Source: Alphaproteobacteria bacterium (GTDB lineage Bacteria; Pseudomonadota; Alphaproteobacteria; SP197). Taken from it: a stretch of DNA of 33,431 nucleotides. The stretch covers positions 1-33,431 of the forward strand of contig VGDP01000033.1 in NCBI GenBank assembly GCA_016869675.1, read 5' to 3'. The notes beneath the pieces were generated by a model. That model was not told where the DNA came from, did not search any database, and saw only the letters and a list, made by a program, of their open reading frames with translations. Both the position numbers and the translations under genes were made by a program. Positions 1 through 8,758 of the stretch are shown here, piece by piece (position 1 is the stretch's first letter; the number at the start of each line of letters is the position of its first letter).

Positions 1-140
1 GCGTTCAGCACTTCGCGCAGGTCAATCTCCGGCTTGCGTCCCCGCTTCGCGGGCTTCGGCAAGAGAGGGACGATGCGCTCCCATTCCTCGTCGGTGAGAT
101 CGGTCGGATAACGCTTGGTCTTCCGCTCGATCGCGGCCAT
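1..140 (-). CDS. IS5-family transposase, N-terminal part (runs off the window)
   Basis: The ATG at 138-140 opens a reading frame that begins MAAIERKTKRYPTDLTDEEW and goes on through a WERIVPLLPKPAKRGRKPEI segment. This is the DUF4096-like N-terminal domain of IS5-family DDE transposases (IS427/IS1031 type), which comes before the catalytic domain. About 46 codons are visible and the frame is still open at base 1, so the DDE residues lie outside the window. The upstream element end probably lies near 206-223, next to a truncated MOSC gene. Whether the transposase is intact cannot be told. Confidence 0.8.
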   Translation of the reverse strand, partial: MAAIERKTKRYPTDLTDEEWERIVPLLPKPAKRGRKPEIDLREVLN

Positions 141-223
141 GCGGCCTCGCGTCGTTCGTGTCCACATGCATAGGGTGAATCACGAACGCTGCTTCGAGGG
201 AATCCCCATTCTCAAACGGGCTC
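1..223 (-). mobile_element. IS5-family element, one end inside the window
   Basis: The transposase start is followed outward by about 80 non-coding bases. They end at a GAGCCCGTTTGAGAATGG sequence (read on the minus strand, 223 to 206), which looks like an IS5-group terminal repeat. The MOSC reading frame loses its family resemblance at about this point, so the element boundary is placed there by inference. The other end and the target duplication are outside the window, so the exact edge is unproven. Confidence 0.45.
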
Positions 224-572
224 TGAGATAATCGACGAAGAAGGCGCTGAGCTTCGCGCGACCCACCGGATCGCTGATCCGCTCCGACGCCAAGCTCGCG
301 CCGTTGCGCCGGATGGTCAGCGCGCCGCAGGTCTCGTCGTAGCTCGGCACCAGCTCGGCCAACCGCTCGTCCCTGCCGTGCATCAGCATGTGGAAGCTGG
401 TCTTCAGCTCCCAGCGCGGCGCCTCCGCCGTGATGCCAGAATCGCCATGCGCAATTGCGAACCGTCGATCCTGCGGCAACGTTCGCCCCGCCGTCACCGC
501 CACCCGCTCCAGGCGCTCCCCTGCCAGCCCCTTCACGGGGTAGCGCCATATCTCCGTCACGCTCGCGGTCAT
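180..572 (-). pseudogene. MOSC N-terminal beta-barrel domain protein, 3'-truncated
   Basis: The ATG at 570-572 has a GGAGGGG ribosome site a few bases upstream. An in-frame extension to 641 exists but has no comparable site. The first residues, MTASVTEIWRYPVKGLAGER, match the MOSC_N barrel of YcbX-like proteins, which use molybdenum cofactor or iron-sulfur chemistry. Family members are about 250-290 residues with a C-terminal MOSC domain holding the conserved cysteine. This frame ends after 130 residues, and its last dozen (RLRMGIPSKQRS) come from the adjoining IS5-type end. The MOSC domain proper is therefore missing and the product is very likely non-functional. Confidence 0.7.
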
Positions 573-1312
573 GCTGCTGTCCCCTCCGACGATTGCACCT
601 TTGACTGCATCCTCGATGCACCGTGAGATTGGCGAGTTCACCCATGATCCGCCACTCGCGGAACGGCCACAACGGGCGCAACCACTGCCATGAAGCGGTA
701 TGAATCCAGATGGCCGAGGTCATGGTGCCGCGGATGCTGTTCGCCAAGATCCTGCGACTGATCGCCGCCCTGCGTCCATCGCCGCCGCCGGCCCGATGTT
801 GAGCGTCGCTGGCCGCAACGGTCCCGCAAGCCGACGGCAGCAGGAGAACTGCGTCCAGATCGCACCCAGAAGCGCCTGTCTTTCGCTCCGACGGCGACCA
901 TCGAACGGTCAGACCCGACGCGCACGTGATCGAGGCGCCGTCACCGTTGCAAGAGCCACCGAAGCGCCGATACGATCGTCATGAGCGGTCGAGTTACCCG
1001 GCCATCTGGGGAATGTCGGCAAATACGGTTGAACCTGCATAGCGCCTCCTCCTCGTCGGTTCCGACTTCGAGAGCGAATGGGCCCGGCCTAATCCACTCC
1101 CTGAACGAGTGACGTCGCCGCGGCTGCGTCCTGTTCGCGAGCCACTCGGTCGCTTCGCGGCGGCGCCGGGACGGGCGCGCGGCCACGCCAAGCCGGCCGC
1201 GCCCCGGGAGATGATCTTGCCCATGGCCGCTGTGTGGAGACAATGTTGGGTCGCGATGGAGCCGGTCGCAGCCTGCGCGCCGGCCAAGCCGATCGTCACA
1301 GGGAGAGGAGCC
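573..1312. other. 740-base stretch with no recognisable gene
   Basis: Open frames here are short, overlapping and arginine-rich, as expected by chance in GC-rich DNA. One minus-strand stretch (about 640-750) translates to a tryptophan-rich segment (IWIHTASWQWLRPLWPF) that resembles no family I know. The last bases, 1301-1310, form the ribosome site of the next gene. I see no promoter, RNA gene or repeat that I can support. Confidence 0.5.
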
Positions 1313-2560
1313 ATGGTGACACAGGACATGTCCAGGGCCGCGCGCACGACGCCCGTGACCTTCCTCACGGACACGGAGGCTCAGATCGACATGAAGCGGC
1401 TGCGCGCCTACCGCCTGGCGCGCCTGCGCGCCGAGCTCAAGAAGCGCGACTATGGCGCCGCCGTGCTCCTCGAGCCTATCAGCATCCGGTACGCGACCGG
1501 CAGCCGCAACGGGACTCTCATCCTGACCCACATCCCGGCGCGCTACCTGTTCGTCGCGACCGAGGGCCCTGTCATCCTGTTCGACGCCGAATCGTACCGG
1601 CACGTGGCGGCCGGCCTCGAGACCGTGACCGAGTACCGCCCGGCCCTGCCGCTGACCGTGTTCTACGCCGGTCCGCGCCTGGACGAGATGTTCCGCCGCT
1701 GGGGCGAGGAGATCGCGGACCTGGTCAAGAGCCACTCGGGCGGCAACAAGCGCCTCGCCGTCGATCGCCTCGACCTGCGCGCGGCCGCCGTGCTCGCCCG
1801 CCACGGCATCGACGTGAAGGACGCCAACGAGCCGGTCGAGCACGCCCGCGCGATCAAGTCGGCGGACGAGATCATGTGCATGAACATGGCCATCGCCACG
1901 GCCGAGATCGGGGCTGCGCGCATGCGCGAGGCGCTTCGGCCTGGCATGACCGACACGCAGCTCTGGGCGATCCTCCACCAGACCAATATCGAGATGGGCG
2001 GGGAATGGATCGACTGCCGCCTGCTCACCTCGGGTGACCGGGTCAACCCGTGGCTCCAGGAGACGGTGGGGCGCTACATCCGGCCGGGCGAGCTCGTCGC
2101 CTTTGACACCGACATGATCGGCCCCTTCGGCTATTGCGCGGACTTCTCGCGCACCTTCCACTGCGGGCCTGGGAAGCCGACGCCCGAGCAGCGCGACCTC
2201 TACAAGCTCGCCCACGACGAGGTCCACACCAACATGGCGCTCGTGAAGCCGGGCCTGAGCTTCCGCGAGTTCACCGAGAAGCACTGGAAGCAGCCCGAGC
2301 AATACATCCAGAACCGCTACCCCTTCATCGCGCACGGGATCGGCATGTGCGACGAATACCCAGGCATCCATTATCGGCAGGACTGGCCGCTCTACGGCTA
2401 CGACGGCGTGATCGAGGAGAACATGACGCTCTGCATCGAAAGCTACGTGGGTGCCGCGGGCGGGTTCGAGGGGGTGAAGCTCGAGCAACAGGTGCTGGTG
2501 ACCGGGAAGGGCTGCGTGCCGCTCTCCCGCTTCCCGTTCGAGGAGGCGCTCCTGGCCTGA
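1313..2560 (+). CDS. M24-family metallohydrolase, DddP-like (candidate DMSP lyase or Xaa-Pro peptidase relative)
   Basis: The 415-residue protein has a creatinase-like N-terminal domain (about 27-175) and a pita-bread M24 domain (about 185-405). The five family metal ligands are all visible: D265 and D277 (DTD, CADFSR), H341 (AHGIG), E376 (CIES) and E391 (KLEQQ). From memory the sequence resembles dimethylsulfoniopropionate lyase DddP along its length: RLLTSGDRVNPWLQE, AFDTDMIGPFGYC, and HGIGMCDEYP. D267, an extra DddP iron ligand, and D347, at the place of the DddP catalytic base, are both present. The start follows AGGGAGAGGAG; an in-frame opening from 1109 has no such support. Related non-lyase members exist, so the substrate is not settled. 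The gene is very GC-rich, unlike the island to its right. Confidence 0.8.
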   Translation: MVTQDMSRAARTTPVTFLTDTEAQIDMKRLRAYRLARLRAELKKRDYGAAVLLEPISIRYATGSRNGTLILTHIPARYLFVATEGPVILFDAESYRHVAAGLETVTEYRPALPLTVFYAGPRLDEMFRRWGEEIADLVKSHSGGNKRLAVDRLDLRAAAVLARHGIDVKDANEPVEHARAIKSADEIMCMNMAIATAEIGAARMREALRPGMTDTQLWAILHQTNIEMGGEWIDCRLLTSGDRVNPWLQETVGRYIRPGELVAFDTDMIGPFGYCADFSRTFHCGPGKPTPEQRDLYKLAHDEVHTNMALVKPGLSFREFTEKHWKQPEQYIQNRYPFIAHGIGMCDEYPGIHYRQDWPLYGYDGVIEENMTLCIESYVGAAGGFEGVKLEQQVLVTGKGCVPLSRFPFEEALLA

Positions 2561-2607
2561 GTGCCGGCGGCGGTCCCGTTCGATCGTGCGACACGAGGAG
2601 GCGCGCC

Positions 2608-2681
2608 TTGGCCAAACTCCATCCGCCGCAGGTGATGAAGGGCGCCCGCGGCGTGTACATGGTCTGGACCGCCGCTGATCC
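2608..2681 (+). pseudogene. 5' fragment of an unknown gene, cut by an IS3-family element
   Basis: A TTG at 2608-2610 with an upstream GAGGAG site opens a frame reading MAKLHPPQVMKGARGVYMVW. After about 24 codons the sequence becomes that of an IS3 transposase. The gene lies 47 bases after the M24 gene on the same strand, so it was probably a second gene of that operon. Too little is left to name it. Confidence 0.35.
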
Positions 2682-2682
2682 C

Positions 2683-2987
2683 GCGGCCGCGGCCGCTGGC
2701 TCGACAACGTGTTCGTCGAACGCCTGTGGCGTTCCCTGAAGTACGAGGAGGTCCACCTCAAGGCCTACGCCGACGGCCGCGAGGCGCGCGCCGGCATCGG
2801 CAGGTGGATGGGCTTTTACAACGACCAGCACCCGCACCAGGCGTTGGCGAACCTCCCACCGATGCGGTTCCGGCGCGACCGGGGCGAGGCTGTGGACATG
2901 ACCCTGCGGATCGAAGTCCGCGGGTTGGACAACGCTGGCGCGTTGCCCACATGCCCACAGCCTCAACCACAGCAGCAGGCAGCATGA
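2683..2987 (+). pseudogene. IS3-family transposase (OrfB), C-terminal remnant
   Basis: The frame reads GRGRWLDNVFVERLWRSLKY, then a YEEVHLKAY stretch and an RWMGFYNDQHPHQAL stretch. These are the last part of the rve integrase core of IS3-family OrfB, holding the final glutamate of the DDE triad and the conserved NxxRPHxAL-like tail. A stop lies in frame just upstream (2676-2678), and the first two catalytic aspartates are absent, so only about 100 of roughly 280 residues remain. It cannot be active. It marks the left edge of the amide/urease island. Confidence 0.8.
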
Positions 2988-3037
2988 TAGATTGATGACA
3001 GGAGAAGACGCGGCTCCGCCTTAGCTCAACGTCAAAG

Positions 3038-3063
3038 TGGTCCCACGAATGGGGTCCACTTCA
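3038..3063 (+). repeat. Probable outer end (terminal repeat) of the IS3 remnant
   Basis: About 50 bases after the transposase stop, a TGGTCCCACGAATGGGGTCC-like stretch ends in ACTTCA. Read outward in, it begins TGAAGTGGACCCC, a typical IS3-family terminal repeat with a TG start. The partner end is gone, so this is placed by position and resemblance only. Confidence 0.4.
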
Positions 3064-3134
3064 GGGATCCGCCCGAACTGCTTCGACCGCAACATGTGAC
3101 CGGTCAACACGGTCCACCCAATCAACCGTCACAG

Positions 3135-3482
3135 CTAATGCTTGAGCATCCAGGGATGATGCGCGTGATGGGTATGGGCCTTGTGTGGTTCGGCGGTCTG
3201 GGCCGCTCGATCCCCGCGCGCGCGCATGAGATCGGCATGGGCGTCATGGCGTGGGATGTCATCGCCGCGACGCCGCCTGACGACGCGCGGTTCGTTTGCG
3301 CTTTTTTCGTTAACCGCATGTGCATTCCTCTGGCCCGAGTCCATGCCTAGTGCGGGCATTACAACGGCTCGTCTAGAGGACCGACCACAGTCGGGGCACG
3401 GGGCTGGCCGTCGGTAGGCGCTCATGCTTCGCCAGGCCCTGAAAGGACCGCACGTCTCACACTCGTAATCGTAGAGCGGCAT
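3135..3482 (-). CDS. fmdB: FmdB-family zinc-ribbon protein
   Basis: This 115-residue protein begins MPLYDYECETCGPF and has C8/C11 and C29/C32 pairs (CETC, CPDC). That is the FmdB/CxxC_CxxC_SSSS zinc ribbon named after the formamidase regulatory gene of Methylophilus. The family function is not well defined; it may act in regulation or in metal handling for the amidase. The C-terminus is unusually rich in histidine (HKAHTHHAHH), which could bind metal. It lies downstream of fmdA on the same strand, separated by 197 bases that hold a terminator-like hairpin, so its expression probably depends on read-through or a local promoter. Confidence 0.8.
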   Translation of the reverse strand: MPLYDYECETCGPFRAWRSMSAYRRPAPCPDCGRSSRRAVVMPALGMDSGQRNAHAVNEKSANEPRVVRRRRGDDIPRHDAHADLMRARGDRAAQTAEPHKAHTHHAHHPWMLKH

Positions 3483-3559
3483 CAGTATCCCTCGTGTCGC
3501 ACACCGTGGAGGGGCGACTTCGCGGTTGGCCTCGCACTTGCCACCTTACCACCACAGAA

Positions 3560-3598
3560 AGAAAGCCGCTTCGGGTCAAACCCGCGACCCGAAGCGGC
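3560..3598 (-). terminator. Intrinsic terminator-like hairpin after fmdA
   Basis: A perfect 12-base inverted repeat (3565-3576 with 3587-3598, GCCGCTTCGGGT and its complement) has a 10-base loop. On the minus strand the stem is followed by TTTCTTTCTG. The placement just past the fmdA stop fits termination of the long urt-fmdA message, leaving fmdB as a read-through gene. Confidence 0.6.
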
Positions 3599-3679
3599 GT
3601 GAGCATTCGGAATCCGCCGAAGCCCTAACGCAGGATTTGACCGAGGCAGGACTACGGCTTTGAAGTTCGAAGCGTGACC

Positions 3680-4912
3680 TTACCGCGCGCGCGCAAGATC
3701 CGCCTTAGACGAGTCGACTTGCTTCTTCGGCCCCGCGGCATTCGGGTGGATATCGAATTCGAACATGTCGGTGGGAATGGCCACGGACACACAAGCATTC
3801 GGGATGTCAACGACACCACCGATACGCGCCTCGACCGGCGCGCAGCCGAGGATCACATAGGCCTGCTCTTTCGAGTACCCGAAGCGACTCAGGTACTCGA
3901 TCGCATTCATACACGCCCGTCGCATCGCCATAGTGGCGTCGTTATAGAGCTGCTTCCCGGACTTGTCGTCGACGCTGATACCCTCGAACGCAAGGAAGTC
4001 GCCATAGTGTGGATCGACGGGGCTGATCTTGAACAGCGGGTTCGTCAAACCATACTTGCCGACACCCCCCTTGATGATATCAACGTGCAGGTGAATCCAT
4101 CCCGCCATCTCGATCGCACCACAGAAGGTGATCTCGCCATCACCTTGTGAGAAGTGGTAGTCGCCCATTGAGAGTTTGGCGCCCTTCACATAGACGGGGA
4201 AGTAAATGCGGCTGCCGCGCGAGATGTTTTTGATGTCGCAGTTGCCGCCATGCTCGCGAGGCGGGATTGTCCTGGCGGCTTCCTTGGCCGCCTTCTTGAG
4301 GTCCGCGCCCTTGAGGGTTCCGAGCAGCACGCCTTCGGGTTCCGGCGGCAACGCGAAAGGTGGTACGCGGTCCGGATTCGTCGCGATGAGCGCCGCTTCT
4401 CGTTTGTTCCACTCGGCCAGCAACTTGTGACTAGGCGCGCAGCCGATAAGGCCGGGGTGCGTGATTGCCGCGAAACGCACTTTCGGAATATGGCGCGACG
4501 AGGCGTAGATACCCTTGCAATCCCAAATCGCCTTGCGTGGTTCCGGGAACAGATCGGTCAGGAAGCCGCCTCCGTTCGCGGTCTTGAAAATGCCGGTGTA
4601 GCCCCACTCGTTGCCCCGCAGCGGACCGATGTCGAGGATATCGACAACCAGAATGTCGCCGGGCTCGGCTCCCTTGACCTCGATCGGACCAACGAGGTGA
4701 TGACAGGGTGGCAGGTAGCAGTCCCTAATGTCGGCAGCGTTGTCGTCATTCTTGATCTGCCCGCCGGTCCAGTCGAGCGCCTCGATGATGAAATCATCTC
4801 CGGGCTTGACGCTGACAACGGGCGGAATGTCTGGGTGCCAACGGTTGTGCTGGGGCTGGGCCTGTTGGGTCGCCTTCTTCTTGATATCCACGGAAATGAG
4901 AGTCTTGGCCAT
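3680..4912 (-). CDS. fmdA: Formamidase (acetamidase/formamidase family)
   Basis: This 410-residue cytoplasmic enzyme is predicted to hydrolyse formamide, and possibly other short amides, to the acid and ammonium. It matches FmdA of Methylophilus in length and sequence throughout. Examples are the N-terminal HNRWHPDIPPVVSVKPGD, the DWTGGQIKNDD region, and LMGDYHFSQGDGE-like and EMAGWIHLHVDI segments. Family members are metal-dependent homotrimers or hexamers. The start at 4912 follows GAGGAGGGC, and the gene begins 18 bases after the urtE stop, so it is the last tightly coupled gene of the importer operon. No truncation or odd residue was noted. Confidence 0.93.
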   Translation of the reverse strand: MAKTLISVDIKKKATQQAQPQHNRWHPDIPPVVSVKPGDDFIIEALDWTGGQIKNDDNAADIRDCYLPPCHHLVGPIEVKGAEPGDILVVDILDIGPLRGNEWGYTGIFKTANGGGFLTDLFPEPRKAIWDCKGIYASSRHIPKVRFAAITHPGLIGCAPSHKLLAEWNKREAALIATNPDRVPPFALPPEPEGVLLGTLKGADLKKAAKEAARTIPPREHGGNCDIKNISRGSRIYFPVYVKGAKLSMGDYHFSQGDGEITFCGAIEMAGWIHLHVDIIKGGVGKYGLTNPLFKISPVDPHYGDFLAFEGISVDDKSGKQLYNDATMAMRRACMNAIEYLSRFGYSKEQAYVILGCAPVEARIGGVVDIPNACVSVAIPTDMFEFDIHPNAAGPKKQVDSSKADLARAR

Positions 4913-4930
4913 GCTATGCCCTCCTCGCTG

Positions 4931-5626
4931 CTAGACTTGTAGATGTTTCCTGACGACGTCGTCGCTCAATTCTCCGATCGGTCCCGTCGCGACGATATGG
5001 CCGGTGTCAAGAATCGCGAACCTCCGCGCCACATCGCGGACGACGTCGAGCCGCTGCTCGACGAGAAGAATGGCGCAGTTATGCTCACTGCCAATACGTT
5101 TGATGATCTCCTGGATTTCGGCGACGACGGAGGGTTGCAAACCCTCGGTTGGCTCATCCATCAACAGGAGTCTCGGTTCTTGGACCAGCGCGCGCGCGAT
5201 CGCCAGCTGCTGCTGCTGCCCGCCCGACAAGACACCGCCCTTGCGCCCAGTTAGCGATCGAAGTGCCGGGAAGTATTCATAGACCACGTCCGGAATGCGC
5301 CTCGACTTGCCGACGCCCAGGAGGGCCAACTCGAGATTCTCCGAAACGGTCAGGTCCGAAATGATCTGCCGGCCCTGAGGCACATAGCTAATGCCCCGCC
5401 TCGTTCGAAGATGCGACGCAAGTTTACTGATCGTCTTGCCATCGAACTCGATTCTGCCCAAGCGCGGCAGCCTCTCGCCCGTGATGCTGCGCAAAAGAGT
5501 TGTCTTGCCCGCGCCATTACGCCCGAGGACCGAAACCATCTCACCGGCGTCTACCTCGATGGAAACCTCATGGAGTATGTGGCTCGTGCCGTAGTACGTA
5601 TCTATCCCGCTGACGCGAAGCATCAC
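4931..5626 (-). CDS. urtE: Amide/urea ABC importer, ATP-binding protein (UrtE/LivF type)
   Basis: This 231-residue ATPase has Walker A GRNGAGKTT, a Q-loop in YVPQGRQI, the signature LSGGQQQQLAIARAL, Walker B LLLMDEPTEG and an H-loop position in which LVEQ replaces the usual histidine. That is normal for the LivF/UrtE class. Its ATG overlaps the urtD stop (ATGA), so the two are translationally coupled. It should pair with UrtD on the inner membrane to drive uptake through UrtB and UrtC. The linked formamidase suggests amides as cargo, although urea is equally possible given the nearby urease. Confidence 0.9.
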   Translation of the reverse strand: MMLRVSGIDTYYGTSHILHEVSIEVDAGEMVSVLGRNGAGKTTLLRSITGERLPRLGRIEFDGKTISKLASHLRTRRGISYVPQGRQIISDLTVSENLELALLGVGKSRRIPDVVYEYFPALRSLTGRKGGVLSGGQQQQLAIARALVQEPRLLLMDEPTEGLQPSVVAEIQEIIKRIGSEHNCAILLVEQRLDVVRDVARRFAILDTGHIVATGPIGELSDDVVRKHLQV

Positions 5627-6363
5627 GCGTGACCCTTGCCCAGGTAAACGGCGCGCACGGTTTCGTTGTCGACCACCTCATCGAGCGACCCCTCCGCCAG
5701 AACTTGACCCTGGTGAAGGACCGTAACCTTCTTGGCAAGTTGCCTGACGATGTGCATGTCGTGCTCGACGAGAAGGACGGTATGGCTGCGCGCGATCCGT
5801 TGGATCAATTGTGCGGTCTTCTGCTTGCCTTGTTCGGTCATGCCCGTCGTTGGTTCGTCGAGGAGAAGGAGCTTGGGACGCGAGGCGATCAGCATCGCGA
5901 GTTCCAGCCACTGACGTTCGCCGTGGGACAATGTGTCAGCCGGTTCGCCCGCACGGTCGGCAAGTTCCACGAACTCGAGAATCTCCCAAATGCGATCGTC
6001 GTCCTCTCGCGTCACGCGTTTCAGCATGTAGCGGAACACTCTGCGCGCGCTTTGAAGCGAGACCATCACGTTGTCGTAAACGGAAAGGGTCTCGTACATG
6101 TTGGGCACTTGAAACTTGCGACTGATGCCGGCCAGGAAGATTTCGTCTGGAGCTCGGCCCGTGATATCGCGACCATCGAAAACGATCCGACCAGACGTCG
6201 GCTTGTACTGGCCAGTGATGAGAGAGATGAGCGTTGTCTTTCCGGCCCCATTCGGTCCGAGGAGAACACGAAGCTCGTGCTCGTCCACGGCGAAATCAAG
6301 ATTATCCAGGATCGTGAACCCCGAAACTCTGGTAGTGAGTCCCTTGACCTCGAGCAGCGCCAT
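5623..6363 (-). CDS. urtD: Amide/urea ABC importer, ATP-binding protein (UrtD/LivG type)
   Basis: This 246-residue ATPase has Walker A GPNGAGKTT, a Q-loop in ISRKFQVPNMYETLSVYDNV, the signature LSHGERQWLELAM, Walker B LLLLDEPTTGMT and switch histidine LLVEHDM. The MTEQ after Walker B and the KFQVP stretch are typical of UrtD rather than of generic LivG. The gene sits between urtC (20-base gap) and urtE (4-base overlap). Confidence 0.9.
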   Translation of the reverse strand: MALLEVKGLTTRVSGFTILDNLDFAVDEHELRVLLGPNGAGKTTLISLITGQYKPTSGRIVFDGRDITGRAPDEIFLAGISRKFQVPNMYETLSVYDNVMVSLQSARRVFRYMLKRVTREDDDRIWEILEFVELADRAGEPADTLSHGERQWLELAMLIASRPKLLLLDEPTTGMTEQGKQKTAQLIQRIARSHTVLLVEHDMHIVRQLAKKVTVLHQGQVLAEGSLDEVVDNETVRAVYLGKGHA

Positions 6364-6383
6364 GGCTCGCTTACACCTCGTCG

Positions 6384-7562
6384 CTACACTGGGTCATTTC
6401 GGCTACCGGGTTCACTCGATGGGCGCCAGTCGTGCTGGCGATCCTTCTCGAGTCTGTCTTGCTCTTCGCGGATCTCAGCTGGCGCACCGCGCCGACGAGC
6501 CCGGTACCAGTTTAGGAGCGTGCCCACGATTCCATCACGCATGACGAGCACCACGAGGATGAACAGGGCGCCCATGAAGAACTGCCAATAGTTGGCCAGC
6601 CAGCTGCCACTGAGCAGGAACTCGAGGCCACGCACCAAAAAGGTACCAATGAAGGGCCCGATCAGCGTAGCGCGGCCCCCGACCGCCGTCCAGATTACCG
6701 CTTCGATCGAAAACCTGGGACCAGTATCACCAGGAGAGATGATCCCGACCCACGCGGCGTACAGGGCCCCAGCAAGGGCCGCGAGGAAGGCCGAGACGCA
6801 GAACACGAAGATACGATAGTTCGCGACATTGTAGCCCATGAACTCGGCTCGCACGTCATTGTCGCGAACTGACTTCAACACTGTTCCGATGCGTGAATGG
6901 GTGAGCAGCCTCGCGCCAAAAAAACACAGTGCCGTCAGGACGACCAGGAACCACAAAAATTGCGCCGTGCGGGTGTTGCCATAGTCGGTCACGCCATTGA
7001 ACCCGCCCGTGTAGGCTTGGTACTCGATCAGGAATTGCTCGAGAATCAGCGCCTCCGCCAACGTAATGACCGCGCAATAGACGCCATAGATATGGCGCTT
7101 GAACGTGATTACGCCGAAGATAAATGCAAGCAGCGTCGGGATCGCCAAGGCGAGCGCGATCGCAATCGGTGTGCTGAGCAAGGGTTCCATGAACCCCGGC
7201 ACTTCGGTTAATCCATTCCAAACCATGAAGTCGGGAATCGTGCCGCCGTAACGCGTCGAATTCTCGATGGTATAGTTGAGCTTCATGGACAGAGCGATCG
7301 TGTACGCCCCGATTCCGAAATAGACGGCCTGGCCCAGGCTGAGGATGCCTGTGAAGCCCCAAATGAGATCAACACTCAATGCAAAAATCGAGAAGCAGAG
7401 AAACTTGCCGATGAGCTGTAGAACATAGCTATCGGTGCCTCCCACGACCGGAAACGCGGAGATCGCTGCAGCGACGAGGGCTCCGACGACCAGGACCGAT
7501 CGCGGCAGAAGGCGAGAACGTCTGACTTTGCGTTCTCCGGCGCTACGCGCCTGGGTTGCCAT
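6384..7562 (-). CDS. urtC: Amide/urea ABC importer, permease (UrtC/LivM type)
   Basis: This 392-residue polytopic membrane protein has about nine or ten hydrophobic segments and the LivM/UrtC signature DLIWGFTGILSLGQAVYFGIG. The cytoplasmic loop for ATPase contact is SVRDNDVRAEFMGYNVANYR. The ATG at 7562 follows GAGGGACGG; an in-frame GTG at 7586 lacks a good site. An unusually long charged C-tail follows the last segment (RARRRGAPAEIREEQDRLEK). It is the second membrane subunit, paired with UrtB. Confidence 0.9.
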   Translation of the reverse strand: MATQARSAGERKVRRSRLLPRSVLVVGALVAAAISAFPVVGGTDSYVLQLIGKFLCFSIFALSVDLIWGFTGILSLGQAVYFGIGAYTIALSMKLNYTIENSTRYGGTIPDFMVWNGLTEVPGFMEPLLSTPIAIALALAIPTLLAFIFGVITFKRHIYGVYCAVITLAEALILEQFLIEYQAYTGGFNGVTDYGNTRTAQFLWFLVVLTALCFFGARLLTHSRIGTVLKSVRDNDVRAEFMGYNVANYRIFVFCVSAFLAALAGALYAAWVGIISPGDTGPRFSIEAVIWTAVGGRATLIGPFIGTFLVRGLEFLLSGSWLANYWQFFMGALFILVVLVMRDGIVGTLLNWYRARRRGAPAEIREEQDRLEKDRQHDWRPSSEPGSRNDPV

Positions 7563-7627
7563 GGACCGTCCCTCGATCGACTTCACGGGTTACGTCGTTG
7601 TGTTTCAGCGTGCCCCCCTGAACCTGG

Positions 7628-8506
7628 TTAGCGTCGCTCGTGATATCCGAAAATTCCCCGCGGAAACACGCGTATGGCGATGACGATGGCCACAAAGACC
7701 AGAAGCTGACCGATGACCGTGTTGTACCGGAAGGCCAACAAAGTCTCTCCCTCGCCGATCAAGAAAGCACCGACGGGAATGCCGAGCAGATTGCCGACGC
7801 CGCCTAGCACAATGACCATGTAGGAACTGACCGCATAGGTGAATCCCATATCGAACGTCGCAGCCTTGATCGGCGCGAGGACGGCGCCCGCGACGCCCGC
7901 CAAGCCAGATCCATACATGAAAATCAGCATGTCGATCTTCGCGGTATCGACACCCATGCAGCCGGAGATCGCCCGGTTGCGCCGCACCGCGCGCACCTTC
8001 AGGCCGAAGTTCGTCTTGTAGAGGAGATAGAAGGTGAGGCCCATGATCGCCGCGGCCAGCACGATGTGGAACACGCGGTAATAGGGATAGTGTGGCGGAC
8101 GCGCGAACAGCTTGATGTTCCCGTCCAGCAAATCAGGCCAGTCGACCTTGAGTCCAAGCGGCCCGAAGATCAACCGAGCCGCGACCTCGAGTATGATGGC
8201 CACACCCCATGTTGCGAGCAGTGTCTCCAACGGTCGATCATAGATCCATCTGATCACGCCACGCTCGACGGCGAGCCCAAGGAGGGCAACCACGACAAAG
8301 GCTAGGGGCATCGCCATGAACATGTCGCCACCAAGCTTGTTCACGACGGCAGCCGTGTACGCTCCCACCATGATGAACGTGCCATGCGCCATATTGATGA
8401 CGCCCGCCACGCCGAAGATGATTGCTAGGCCCGACGTGGCAATGACCAGGATGGCAGCCACCCCAAGGCCGTTCAGAATTTGAAGTGCGAACTGATTCCA
8501 TATCAT
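7628..8506 (-). CDS. urtB: Amide/urea ABC importer, permease (UrtB/LivH type)
   Basis: This membrane protein of 292 residues begins MIWNQFALQILNGLGVAAIL, the usual UrtB/LivH start. It carries the signature GVINMAHGTFIMVGAYTAA and the ATPase-contact loop LKVRAVRRNRAISGCMGVD. An in-frame ATG at 8530 would add eight residues, but the shorter start fits the family. Neither start has a strong ribosome site. A 252-base gap separates it from urtA, longer than elsewhere in the operon. The gap shows no convincing gene and may allow separate tuning of binding-protein and permease levels. Confidence 0.88.
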   Translation of the reverse strand: MIWNQFALQILNGLGVAAILVIATSGLAIIFGVAGVINMAHGTFIMVGAYTAAVVNKLGGDMFMAMPLAFVVVALLGLAVERGVIRWIYDRPLETLLATWGVAIILEVAARLIFGPLGLKVDWPDLLDGNIKLFARPPHYPYYRVFHIVLAAAIMGLTFYLLYKTNFGLKVRAVRRNRAISGCMGVDTAKIDMLIFMYGSGLAGVAGAVLAPIKAATFDMGFTYAVSSYMVIVLGGVGNLLGIPVGAFLIGEGETLLAFRYNTVIGQLLVFVAIVIAIRVFPRGIFGYHERR

Positions 8507-8758
8507 GCGTGCGTTATCCCGCGAACCCATCGACTTGGCTGGTGTCGACCCAGCTGGACCGCGGCGCTCCCAATTGGATCCCGCGTTTGACTTGCAATTC
8601 GTCCTGTCTCATTGACGGGAATATCCCCGGCACCGCCAACGCAACCAACTGTTTCGAAAGCTCTCAGGGCGGACGTCTACGCGCAATTCCGGGTCATCCG
8701 CCCAATTTTGGTTTCGATCACGTTGCTCTTGTCAGCGATGCCGGGGGGTGGCCTTCCC

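Noticed and set aside
941-2761. A 606-codon minus-strand ORF antisense to the M24 gene
   Set aside because: It is a shadow of a GC-rich gene; composition is arginine-rich and no domain is seen.
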